Shown here: in pieces, positions 12,417 through 22,199 of the stretch
How positions within the stretch are numbered: the stretch's first letter is position 1
Layout: every line of letters begins with the position of its first letter
NCBI GenBank assembly: GCA_947650365.1
Contig: OX393556.1
Span: 79,156,079 to 79,220,078 of the forward strand
DNA length: 64,000 nt
DNA from: Chamaelirium japonicum
Taxonomy: Eukaryota; Streptophyta; Magnoliopsida; Liliales; Melanthiaceae
Reading direction: 5' to 3'
Translations under genes and position numbers: made by a program
Notes under the pieces: model-generated
What the model was told of the DNA's origin: nothing
Seen by the model: only the letters and a program-made list of their open reading frames with translations
Databases searched by the model: none

Positions 12417-14885
12417 ATGGCGAGAACCAAACACCAGGGTCAACCAGAAGGAAGTAACACTCAACATCAACCTCGCCCTGAGACTCGTTCAATGAGTCAA
12501 AGGCTCAATTTCGGGCAGCCCCTTGCTGTCCCCGAGATGGGGGTTCACTCAGGAAGCGGGAGATCAGTCGATCGACCGATCGCCCCTCATCCTCATCAAT
12601 CAATTGGGCAGACTGTCCCTGCTCCTGCTGAAGATCCTCCATCAACTTACCAGATCTCTGCAATCGATTTCCAACTACTCCAACTGGCGAAACAAAACGC
12701 CACCCTCACAGCTGAGAGGGATGCTCTTAAGAGAGCAGCTTCCGAAGCTGGAATCGTTCTGCCTATCCCATCTGCAAGCGAGAGGATCAATCTTCCACAA
12801 CGCTCAATCCACTCCGAGCAACGGAGATCAATGGGCACTGCTGCCCTCGAGAGGATTCGACGCGACCCAACTCCCTCTGCTGCTCCTTGGAAGCAAAGTG
12901 TTTGGGATCGCCTTGAAGATGAGTCCTCCCAATCGTCTTCCGGCCGCAACTGCGACAAGAAGGCTCCATCAAATCTCAATGCACCAAGGAGGCACCAAAT
13001 GAAAGGCGCTCCTTCAAAGAGCAGAGTCTCCCCTTCCATTCCACTCCAACGTGGACTTGGATCGGACCTTCGACACCGACTTCAACCGGCAAATACTTCA
13101 ATGCCTGAGCAAGACCTTGCGATCTTGCCTCTTGACCCGCCTCTAGGTCGAGGACACGGTTGTAGGGACGGTTACTCCTCTGCCGGGCCTCTACATCGAA
13201 GTCTCTTCGAGACCACCTTTCCAAGAGGATGGAGAACTCCTATCCTCCCCAAATTCAACTGCATCAGAGGAGATCCAAGCCTCCATATACTTGCCTTCAA
13301 GCAAGCTCTAACGCCACACGAAGAGGAAAACAACGTGCTCTGCCGCACCTTCGCGGGAAGTCTCGATGAGCCTTCGCTCGACTGGTATCACAATCTCCGA
13401 GCTGGGTCCATCACCCAGTTCGGTGTTTTGGCTAACCTTTTTGTGCAGCACTATCAACTCAATCTAAAGCCAGAGAAGAAGCTCGACTCTCTCTACCGAC
13501 TGAGGATGGGTGCAGACGAGACTCTCCGCAGCTTCACGAGGAGGTTTCGCAACGAGCATGCTGCTCTCTCTGGAAGACATCTGGATGATGAAGCCATCAT
13601 GTTGGCTTTCCAGAACGCTCTCCGCTTCGATCTACACATCTACAACGACTTCATCCGCAATCCCCCTCCTTCTCTGGGTGCAATGTTTGACCGAATCCAG
13701 AGGGAGATTGAGGTAGAAGACGATCAAGTCGCTCGGAAAGGGCGAGAAACTAAGAGAAGGCCTGCTGAAAGAGAAGCTCCTAAGTATGCTGCAAAGACTC
13801 ACAACGCTGAAGCAGCAGCCCCTCCGGCCAACAAAAGATCAAAGAATGATGGGCGTCGATCTCCGACGAAGACCACTTTCACCGAGTGGAATATGCCGGT
13901 CGAACAGATACTCGACCGCATTCAACACGAAGAGTTCGTTCGGAGGCCTAATCCTCTTCAGCCGAATTCCAAATTCACAGCAGACAAGACAGTCTACTGC
14001 GACTTCCATCGAAGTCACGGCCATTCCACCGATCGGTGTTTTCGGCTGAAATTCCATCTTGAAGACCTATTGCGAGAAGGCCATCTTCAAGAGTTCGTTA
14101 GAGGCGGACACAATCAACATCGAACCTCTGCAAAGGGGAAAGAAGTGTGTTGGATACATCAAATCTCCTCTAACCGGCAAACTATCTCTGTGAATGCCAA
14201 TGTTTTTGGTATTCATGGAACATTGCACAATCAAAGTCTGACTGGGAAAGAGGTGGATCGCCAAGTTCGACGCATCTTCCACGTTCGTTCTACTGCGAGC
14301 AAAGAAGATACCTGGATCGAGAAACCCATCGAAGGTCTTTCTTGGCCATCAATCGTCTTCAACGACACCGATCTTCAAGGAGTCCATACTCCACATCGAG
14401 ACCCTCTGGTCTTGAAACTCATTATCGACGGCAGCACTGTCAACCGGATCCTCATCGACACCGGAAGCTCCATCGACATTATGTTCTCAGACTGTTTCAA
14501 ACGTCTGGGACATAAGTATCAAAGCCTCGACGTTGTCCCGACTGTGATCACCGGCTTCAATGGTGAACAAAGCATCACAGTGGGCGAATCCAGATTTACT
14601 ATCGACCTCAGCCGAGAGACTCGAGTCTCGGTGAGGTTTGCAATCATCGAAGGAATGTCTAGCTACAATGCCATTCTTGGGCGACCATTCCTCCATCAGA
14701 TCAATGCCATCTCCTCCTCTTACCATCAACTACTCAAATTTGCAACTGGAGAAGGCATCGTCTGCATTCGAGGCGATCAGCAAGCTGGAAGGTCTTGTGA
14801 AGCTGCTGCGGCAAAGACAGATCGAAAGATTAACATTGCTCCTCCAAAGCGGCCACGAGATGAAGCTGGTCCCTCTTCTAAATAG
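12417..14885 (+). CDS. E1 gag-protease polyprotein (822 aa frame)
   Basis: Encodes the structural Gag and aspartic protease of the element. The retrotransposon gag domain lies at roughly residues 275-400 (FNCIRGDPSLHILAFKQAL through LKPEKKLDSLYRLRMG). A Tat-type zinc-knuckle-like CDFHRSHGHSTDRC is near residue 527 and may contact genomic RNA. The retropepsin active site DTGSS is near residue 680, followed by ILGRPFLHQ, the usual second protease motif. The ATG at 12417 is the first in a good frame after the leader and begins MARTKHQGQPEGS, matching the E2 start. Pol follows after about 150 bp. Product is expected in cytoplasmic virus-like particles (family knowledge). Confidence 0.93.
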   Translation: MARTKHQGQPEGSNTQHQPRPETRSMSQRLNFGQPLAVPEMGVHSGSGRSVDRPIAPHPHQSIGQTVPAPAEDPPSTYQISAIDFQLLQLAKQNATLTAERDALKRAASEAGIVLPIPSASERINLPQRSIHSEQRRSMGTAALERIRRDPTPSAAPWKQSVWDRLEDESSQSSSGRNCDKKAPSNLNAPRRHQMKGAPSKSRVSPSIPLQRGLGSDLRHRLQPANTSMPEQDLAILPLDPPLGRGHGCRDGYSSAGPLHRSLFETTFPRGWRTPILPKFNCIRGDPSLHILAFKQALTPHEEENNVLCRTFAGSLDEPSLDWYHNLRAGSITQFGVLANLFVQHYQLNLKPEKKLDSLYRLRMGADETLRSFTRRFRNEHAALSGRHLDDEAIMLAFQNALRFDLHIYNDFIRNPPPSLGAMFDRIQREIEVEDDQVARKGRETKRRPAEREAPKYAAKTHNAEAAAPPANKRSKNDGRRSPTKTTFTEWNMPVEQILDRIQHEEFVRRPNPLQPNSKFTADKTVYCDFHRSHGHSTDRCFRLKFHLEDLLREGHLQEFVRGGHNQHRTSAKGKEVCWIHQISSNRQTISVNANVFGIHGTLHNQSLTGKEVDRQVRRIFHVRSTASKEDTWIEKPIEGLSWPSIVFNDTDLQGVHTPHRDPLVLKLIIDGSTVNRILIDTGSSIDIMFSDCFKRLGHKYQSLDVVPTVITGFNGEQSITVGESRFTIDLSRETRVSVRFAIIEGMSSYNAILGRPFLHQINAISSSYHQLLKFATGEGIVCIRGDQQAGRSCEAAAAKTDRKINIAPPKRPRDEAGPSSK

Positions 14886-15038
14886 CAATCAAAGGAGATT
14901 CCGCTGACCGAACCTCCACCAATCGAATGGGAAGCATCACCTTCAATTGAAGAAATCATCCCTATCAATATTGGCAGCGGAGATCTCCCTCGACAAACAT
15001 TTATTGGTACCGGTCTTAGCGACGCAGAAGCGCAAGAC

Positions 15039-18000
15039 ATGGTATCCTTCCTCCAGTCCAATATCGACGTCTTCGCTTGGTGTTTCGAAGACATGCCTGG
15101 TATCAATCCAGATGACGCTTGTCACCGACTTGCGATCAAGGAAGAGGTGAAGCCTGTCAAGCAAAAGCCACGCACCATCCGCCCAGAGCTGCAAGTTGTT
15201 GTTCAAGAAGAAATCACCAAGCTACTCGCCGCAGGCTTCATCCGAGAAGTGGAGTATCCTACTTGGATCTCTAACATTGTGGCTGTTCCGAAGAAGAACG
15301 GAAAGGTTAGAGTCTGCATCGACTTTACCAATCTCAACAAGGCTTGTCCCAAGGACCCATTCCCCATGCCAAGGATTGATAGACTCGTCGATGCCACTGC
15401 TGGCCACGAGCTATTGTCTTTCATGGATGGATATTCTGGATATAATCAAATTCCTCTTCACGCCGATGATCAAGAGAAGACATGTTTTGTGACTAGCCGA
15501 GGCCTTTATTGCTACAATGTCATGCCATTCGGCCTCAAAAATGCTGGTTCCACCTATCAAAGGCTAGTCACCAAAATGTTCGAAGATCAGATCGGTCGCA
15601 ACGTCGAAGTCTATGTCGATGATCTCCTCACCAAGAGTTCCGTTCGGAGCAAACATCTGTCTGATCTGGCTGAAACCTTCCAAGTCCTTCGAAAGTATCG
15701 AATGAAGCTCAATCCAGCCAAGTGCGCTTTCGGAGTTCAATCTGGCAAATTCCTGGGTCATCTTGTGACCAGGAGGGGTATCGAAGCTAATCCCGATCAA
15801 ATTCGAGCCATCATCGATATGCCTTCACCTACAAATCGAAAAGAAGTTCAACGCCTCACTGGAAGGTTAGCAGCACTCAATCGATTCATTTCAAAATCTT
15901 CCGACAAATGCAAGCCCCTCTTCGACAAACTACGAAAGGCGGATACATCCGGCTGGAGTCCGATCTGTGAAGAGGCATTTCAAAGCATCAAGAAATATCT
16001 GATGCAAGCTCCCATCCTGACTGCTCCAATGCCAAAAGAAGACTTGTGGCTCTATCTGGCCGTGACCGATCAAGCAATCAGCGCGGTCTTAGTCAGTAGA
16101 AGAGAAGGCGTCGAACATCCAGTCTACTACATCAGCCATACTCTCCTTCCAGCTGAGACTCGCTACTCAAAAACTGAGAAGGTCATCTTGGCCTTGCTCA
16201 CTGCATCGCGTCGTCTTCAACCGTACTTCGTCTCCCACCAGATTACTGTCATTTCAGAACACTCACTCAAAGATATCATTGACAAAGCTGGTCGAGCTGG
16301 TCGAATGACCAAATGGGTGATCGAAATGAGTGCTCTGGGGATTCAATTCGAATCTCGCACTTCTATCAAAGGTCAAGCAATTGCTGATTTTCTAGCTGAC
16401 TTTCCAGTTGAAGACCCCATCACTTGGGAAGAGGATGTCGACATGCGCTTGGAAGATGAGGATAATCCTCCGATCAATCTTGCAACAAAAATTGATCCAA
16501 GTCTTGAAGTTATTGCTGCAACTCCTCCTTGGAAGCTTTATACTGATGGAGCATCAAGTTCGATCGGTTCGGGAACTGGGATAGTCTTAATATCCCCCGA
16601 ACTTGATCATCTCCAGAAGGCCACTCTCCTTGGATTTAATGCCACCAACAACGAAGCTGAATACGAAGCACTCATTTCCGGACTCGAAATGGCAGAATCC
16701 CTGGGGGTAGATCGAATCATCATCTACAGCGACTCCCAGTTGATCATAAGGCAAATCAATGGAGAGTACACAGCTCGTGAAGAAAGAATGCAACTCTACT
16801 TAGCCTTAGTACGACGTCTTCAACAACGTTTTACTACAATTGAGTTCGTTCAAATTCCAAGAACAGAAAACCGAGAAGCAGATGCCTTAGCTAATGCTGC
16901 CTCAGTTCTGGGAGACTCGCTTGGAGGAAGGCAAATACAGATCAATTATCAAGAAGTGCCCAAGACCATCCCCGATCAACAGATCCTTACTACTACAAAA
17001 GGATCTGGGGGTGGAGATCAGCTTGAAGATTGGAGACGACCAATTCTTGACTTCTTCAAACATGGCAAAATGCCAGAAGATCCAAATCAAGCCCGAAGAC
17101 TTCAAAGGAAGCTCCCATGCTACACTATTCAAGGAGAAGATCTGTACTTCAAATCTCACAACGGGATGTTGCTCAAGTGCCTTGGTCCAGAGCAAGCACA
17201 GTCAATCCTGATGGATATCCACTCTGGAGCTTGTGGAAATCATTCGGGAGGAAGATCTCTTGAAGCCAAGACGAAGCTACAAGGGTACTACTGGCCAACA
17301 ATGGCAAGGGATGCTCAACAAGTCGTTCAAAGATGCGAGCCTTGCCAACGGCACGCTCGAGCTATCCATCTCCCTGCAGATGAACTTCATCAATTATCAA
17401 GCCCCTGGCCTTTCCATCAATGGGGGTTAGATTTCTTGGGTCATTTCCCTCCAACTCCAAGCAAGAAGAAATATCTACTGCTGGCTACTGATTACTTCAC
17501 CAAATGGGTTGAAGCTGTGCCCCTCTTTCGAGAGACTGACGACGAAGTGATCAAATTCATTCAGCACAACATCTTCTCAAGGTTCGGCACACCTCAAGTT
17601 CTTGTTGCTGACAATGGAGCTCAATTTGACTCAGACAAATTCCGAGAGTTCTGTCTGAACAACGGTATCAAGTTATTCTATTCAACTCCAAGGTATCCTC
17701 AATGCAATGGCCAAGCAGAAGCCTCCAACAGAGCTATTCTTGGTATACTCAAGAAGAAACTTGATGACAAGAAAGGATTATGGGAACAGGTCCTACCTGA
17801 AGTTCTTTGGGGGTATCGCACAACTCCAAGAAGATCAACAGGATTCTCACCCTTCCGTCTAACTTATGGATCGGAAGCAGTACTCCCAACAGAAAATATA
17901 TCAAATACTTTGAAGACTAAGGCAGTTGAGGGAGGAATCAACGAAGAACTTCGAATCAATGATTTAGACTTCTCTGAAGAACTACGAGATCAAGCATCAC

Positions 18001-18266
18001 TTCGTGTGGCCAAGTACCAACAAAAGATCAAAAGAGCCTACGATGAGAAAGTCTACAAGAGACAATTCCCAGTGGGTAGTTTAGTTCTCAGAGCAGTTTT
18101 CTACAACACCAAAGAACACAGCAGTGGAAAGCTTGCTCCCAACTGGGAAGGTCCATATATCATTGAATCAGTGGGAGGCAAAGGTTCTTACAGATGGATC
18201 TCGCCAGAAGGTGATAGATTGCCTCGAGCTTGGAATTCTAGACATCTCAAGTTGTTCTATCCGTGA
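15039..18266 (+). CDS. E1 pol: reverse transcriptase, RNase H, archaeal-type RNase H, integrase (1075 aa frame)
   Basis: RT spans about residues 50-240 with VPKKNGKVRVCIDFTNLNK and the catalytic YVDD near residue 191. The conventional RNase H follows (to about 460), with LYLAVTDQAISAVL. A second, archaeal-type RNase H begins near residue 500 (LYTDGASS, NNEAEYEALISGL, YSDSQL), the hallmark of Tat elements. Integrase starts with an HHCC zinc site (HSGACGNH, CEPCQRH; about 727-770), and its D,D,E core is visible at GLDFLG, ADNGAQF and NGQAEASNRA. The C-terminus (LAPNWEGPYII, HLKLFYP) matches the usual gypsy integrase tail. The frame is open end to end. True translation start is uncertain because pol is normally made from a longer product. 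Confidence 0.93.
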   Translation: MVSFLQSNIDVFAWCFEDMPGINPDDACHRLAIKEEVKPVKQKPRTIRPELQVVVQEEITKLLAAGFIREVEYPTWISNIVAVPKKNGKVRVCIDFTNLNKACPKDPFPMPRIDRLVDATAGHELLSFMDGYSGYNQIPLHADDQEKTCFVTSRGLYCYNVMPFGLKNAGSTYQRLVTKMFEDQIGRNVEVYVDDLLTKSSVRSKHLSDLAETFQVLRKYRMKLNPAKCAFGVQSGKFLGHLVTRRGIEANPDQIRAIIDMPSPTNRKEVQRLTGRLAALNRFISKSSDKCKPLFDKLRKADTSGWSPICEEAFQSIKKYLMQAPILTAPMPKEDLWLYLAVTDQAISAVLVSRREGVEHPVYYISHTLLPAETRYSKTEKVILALLTASRRLQPYFVSHQITVISEHSLKDIIDKAGRAGRMTKWVIEMSALGIQFESRTSIKGQAIADFLADFPVEDPITWEEDVDMRLEDEDNPPINLATKIDPSLEVIAATPPWKLYTDGASSSIGSGTGIVLISPELDHLQKATLLGFNATNNEAEYEALISGLEMAESLGVDRIIIYSDSQLIIRQINGEYTAREERMQLYLALVRRLQQRFTTIEFVQIPRTENREADALANAASVLGDSLGGRQIQINYQEVPKTIPDQQILTTTKGSGGGDQLEDWRRPILDFFKHGKMPEDPNQARRLQRKLPCYTIQGEDLYFKSHNGMLLKCLGPEQAQSILMDIHSGACGNHSGGRSLEAKTKLQGYYWPTMARDAQQVVQRCEPCQRHARAIHLPADELHQLSSPWPFHQWGLDFLGHFPPTPSKKKYLLLATDYFTKWVEAVPLFRETDDEVIKFIQHNIFSRFGTPQVLVADNGAQFDSDKFREFCLNNGIKLFYSTPRYPQCNGQAEASNRAILGILKKKLDDKKGLWEQVLPEVLWGYRTTPRRSTGFSPFRLTYGSEAVLPTENISNTLKTKAVEGGINEELRINDLDFSEELRDQASLRVAKYQQKIKRAYDEKVYKRQFPVGSLVLRAVFYNTKEHSSGKLAPNWEGPYIIESVGGKGSYRWISPEGDRLPRAWNSRHLKLFYP

Positions 18267-18369
18267 TGTAAATTCTGTGATAAATAAAGTGCTCTTTCAA
18301 AGTGTTCAAATATGCAAGTGTTCAATTTTTCAATTCAATTTCTGAAGCAGTTTCAAGTTATTCATATTC

Positions 18370-18795
18370 ATATTCAAATTACCAGGTCTTTTAACAAGTT
18401 TGGGAGTTAGAGTTGCGACTCAACCCCTTACTAGCAAATGTTAAAAACTGACCACATTCAAGTTACTAAGTCTTTTAACAAGTTTGGGTGTTAGAGTTGC
18501 GACTCAACCCCTTACTAGCAAATATTAAAAACTGACCACATTCAAGTTACCAAGTCTTTTAACAAGTTTGGGTGTTAGAGTTGCGACTCAACCCCTTACT
18601 GGCAAATGTTAAACTGACTTTCAAATTTCGATATTCAATTTCAATCAATTTCTACATCGTTTAACAGGTTTGGGTGCTTGAGTTGCGACTCAACCCCTCA
18701 CATTCAAGTGTTAAACGAATTCAAGTCCAATTTTCAAAGTTACTATAAGTTCGGGTAATTGAGTTGCGACTCAACCCCTTACATTCAAAAGATTG
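18370..18795. repeat. E1 convergent spacer: five GAGTTGCGACTCAACCCC units
   Basis: Copies start near 18410, 18494, 18578, 18680 and 18759; the first three are 84 bp apart. Each has AAGTTTGGGTGTTAGAGTTG then CGACTCAACCCCTTAC and TTAAA. The core GAGTTGCGACTC is nearly palindromic. The block sits exactly between the 3' end of pol and the 3' end of the opposite-strand gene, and E2 keeps the same motif in the same place. Confidence 0.85.
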
Positions 18796-18964
18796 TATCT
18801 ATTCTAATGTTATTAAGATCATGATAGTCAAAGGCATTCAAATCAAGAGACATCCAATTTTCAAACACCAAGAAGATCTTCTATTATCAAAATATGCCAG
18901 ATACAAGAGTGCGCTGTTACATTTCAAAAATTTACAAGTACAACAACGAAGAAGGAGAAAAGTC

Positions 18965-21766
18965 TCAAGGCTTGGCCACACTCTTCGCATGCGACTTCTC
19001 CCCTTCAGATCCAGGACGAGCTTTGCTCGCCACTGATGCCTTAGAGGATCGGACACTGGAAACATGAGTCCTGAGCGCTTCTGCTGCCTTCTCTGTTGTT
19101 TCCTTGTAAACCTTGCATTCCGACAGCGCATGCTCCAGTGCCTTCTTAGAAGTCTCCTCTCTGGCAGTGAAGGCAGCGTGCTGAGTAGCAAGTTGTTGCT
19201 TCAGCTCTTGGATCTCGATAGTGCGACCACAGGACACTTCCTCAACCTTGGAGAGTCGAGTCTTCAAGGATGCGAGCTCGTGACTCTGTGCCTCACAACG
19301 ATCCTGCAGCCCCTTGATCTCCAGCTTCCCCTTGCGAAGATCCTCAATCTTGGTTTTGAGAGAGGCTTTCTTCGAAGTCAGGAGCTCTCTCAGCTCATCT
19401 CTCTCCGTGGTTACAGCCTCCAGTGCAGCAGTCAAGCGAGATATTTCAGCTAAGGCTTCTTTTGCTCCCGCCCTCTTGGAGAGCTTGGTTGCGACATTCA
19501 TAACTGCTGAGTTCTGCAAAAGAATAAAAGAGTTAGAATTATTATAAAGATACGACTCAGATGATTGATCGAGCATATGCACCTACCAACAGATCAAGTC
19601 TCTCGAAAGCTTCATCCAGAGTAGCCCCCGGGAGGTTGATGAGTTTCCTGATCGCAGCAGTGGGGCGGTTGATGTCAACGTCACCCAAGCTTCTTATTGT
19701 TGGAGTCAATCCAGCAGGTGCACCTACAATCAACAAGAGATCAAAGTGTTAGATTATTTTCGAGCTTCAGAAGCAAGACATTCAAAGCAAGTTGTTCAAT
19801 TACCTGAGGTTTCGACCCTCGGCTCTTTGCCCTTCCGGCGATCAGAGCCACCCTGAGGGGTCGATTTCTCCTGAGTAGGAGTTGGCGCTGGTTGAGGTTG
19901 AGGAGCCCCATCACCCACTCGACTTCCCCTCTCCAATTGAGTAGGGGGGGAAGAATTCCTCGGAGGAGAGACTCTCTCTTCCTCTTGTGATCCGCCAGGC
20001 TGGATGAGTCCTGCCACCATGGCTTCCACCTCGTTAAGCAGAGAGCGAGAGGGGGGTGGGGGTTGCTCAACCTCCACACCCCCGCTCGTTGTTGCTCCTT
20101 CAATGCGAGGAACGTCAGGGGGAATTTGATCGAGGGGCGTGGGGTTGCTTCCAAACCCACCACTCCTCGACAATTTTATTTTTAGGCGCATCGGCCTCTT
20201 CAACTCATCAAACTTGTAGGCGGGAACCACTCTTTGGCCATCGCCTTCCGCATCCATAACTCCTTCCATCTGACGAGCCTTAGCCTCGTCAATGGGAACA
20301 GGAATTGAATCTTCCCCTGTTGCACCAACAGTGGGGGTGGGAGGAATTTCTTCCTCACCACCCCCATTCTCGCCATCTCCACCAGAGGGAGTGGAAGACA
20401 GATCATCCTCGCCATCGCCGTCCTCATCCTCGTCATCGCCACTATTGTCGTGGCTGGCATTCTCAGTCCCTTCGCCTTCTTCGTCGCTCCCCTTCTTCTC
20501 TCTTTCTTCTTCTTCTTCATTCTTCTTTTCTTCTTCATCTTCTTTCTTCTTACCTTGGTCTTCATCTCCCTTTTGCTTGCTAAGGGTTTTTCTCTTCTTT
20601 TTCGCTGGGCCTCTTTGTAACACCAGCTTCTCATCCACAGTGGGCAGTTGGCGCCTTGCAGCATAGATTTTCTTCTCGGCCCGAATCTTTCGAATGATCC
20701 TACCCGACTGAGGGTCCTCCTCGTAGTCCGAGTATAGAACTTCGTTGTCCTCATATCTATCCTTTGATCGGTGGAGGAGATTGGCCTTGCCATATCTCAC
20801 AGGACAGTTAGAAAACTGTTTCCACGACCTGGTCCCGCAAGTCAACTCGAGGAATAAGTTGTCTATGGCTCCAGCCCTCTCAGAAGTCCAAGCGAAGATG
20901 CCCCCCTCACTGTACATCTTCACTGCGTCATGCACGCTGTCTTGGGGGGTGTCGGGCACTGACATGGATGTCCATGCACCAGAAACGGAAATAGGCCAAT
21001 CCGTATACAACTTGTCCGAAGGAACTGTATCAGTGAGCGGGCGCAGCGGAGATACGCCGGTCAAGTTGTAGAACGGGCTGTCCCTTCTATAAGCCCATCG
21101 GTAGTGGAAGAAAAAATATCCTAACTCAATCCTGGCAACTTCTCCTTCTGGAATGCTAGAGTAGCAAGCCTTCAAGTCTTCCTGGAAATCCGATTCCACA
21201 CGGCAGAATGCGTAGATGATTCGCCAGGCGTTTCCTGTGACCTGCCCCGGGCAAAGGCCAGAAGTGTTCAGCAATCTTGCCGCAAAGGGTGGCAACGGTA
21301 AACGCAGACCGCAGTTCATTTGGCCGATGGTCACAATGGTTCCCATGACCTTCTCGTTGCTGGCGTAGCTGGTAAAGACGGTCTTCTTGTCAATACCAAA
21401 AGCAGCCTGGATGCTAGGGAGTGAAGGCTGCGCAGACTTCCCTTCGGTGAAGAAAGAGAGCAATGTTTGCCACTTCTTTCTTTTCGTATCCGTGAACTCA
21501 CCGCCTGTATTGTACATATACTCTACCTCCTCTGTCAGAGGCATGAGCGGACCCAGAACAGACTGTACTTTAGGGATGAACTCTGGCCTTGATGGCGCTG
21601 AGGCAAACCCTACTCCTTGGTGCCTCTTGCCCAGTTGGCCAAGTTCAGCTAGAGCGGCCTTGCCTTTGCCACGGCCCCTCGGAGGAGATTGAACCTCGAC
21701 AATTTCCTTCCCCTTTCTCTTCGAGGGAGCCGTACCAGACTTCTTCGAACTGCCAGAGGAAGCCAT
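18965..21766 (-). CDS. E1 opposite-strand gene (Tat antisense ORF), spliced-looking
   Basis: The first block (21766-19804) is a long open frame starting MASSGSSKKSGTAPSKRKGK, a basic nuclear-localisation-like tail. A globular region follows with LLNTSGLCPGQVTGNAWRII and ARIELGYFFFHYRW (about residues 165-230), then a long Glu/Asp/Lys-rich acidic region (about 400-480). GT-AG boundaries set off a short block (19723-19587, DVDINRPTAAIRKLINLPG) and a final coiled-coil block (19513-18965) rich in heptad Leu/Lys/Glu. The three blocks are in compatible phase. Genes in this position and orientation are known from Grande and other Tat elements; function is unknown. The E2 copy is collinear. Alternative reading: a captured host gene, but its presence in several Tat elements argues it is element-borne. 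Confidence 0.8.
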
Positions 21767-22000
21767 TCGACCGATCGAACAAGAACAAGAACAGATCAGA
21801 AATCAGGAGAACAAGAGTGGACTTCGAAAAATTTTGGAAGCGTGAGGCGAAATGACAGCCAGTGAAAACTTTTGTACCCAGGGTAAAACAGGTGCGCAAA
21901 TCGAGAAGACACGTGTCTTCACCATATCAAATCGCGTGTTTTTGTAGGTACACGTGGCATCCATCCGTAGCTTGCGCAAAATCAGGCGAACCGTCAGACC
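21767..22000 (-). promoter_or_regulatory. Candidate promoter of the E1 antisense gene, two G-boxes
   Basis: CACGTG occurs at 21910-21915 and 21951-21956 upstream of the minus-strand ATG at 21766, and the block TTTCGCCTCACGCTTCCAAAA is shared with E2. The TATA-like box clear in E2 (TTTATAA) is only GTACAAAAG here. The stretch to 22200 otherwise shows nothing I recognise. Confidence 0.5.
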
Positions 22001-22199
22001 AGACGAAACGTCGGACCTACCGGTCCACATGAACCAACGGTCCAAGCAAGCCACCGGTCTGGGTAAACCGGACCGCCGGTTCAAAGCAACGATCAAGCCA
22101 ACCAAGGATTCAAGACAAGAAGAATCAATCTCCATCAATGTTCAAAACTCTGCCAAAAGATCGAAGAACAAAGCAGTAAACCTTCTCTGAAGTGCAGGT

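Noticed and set aside
19796-21766. Captured host gene inside E1
   Set aside because: The same gene, in the same place and orientation, occurs in E2, and Tat elements generally carry such an antisense gene.
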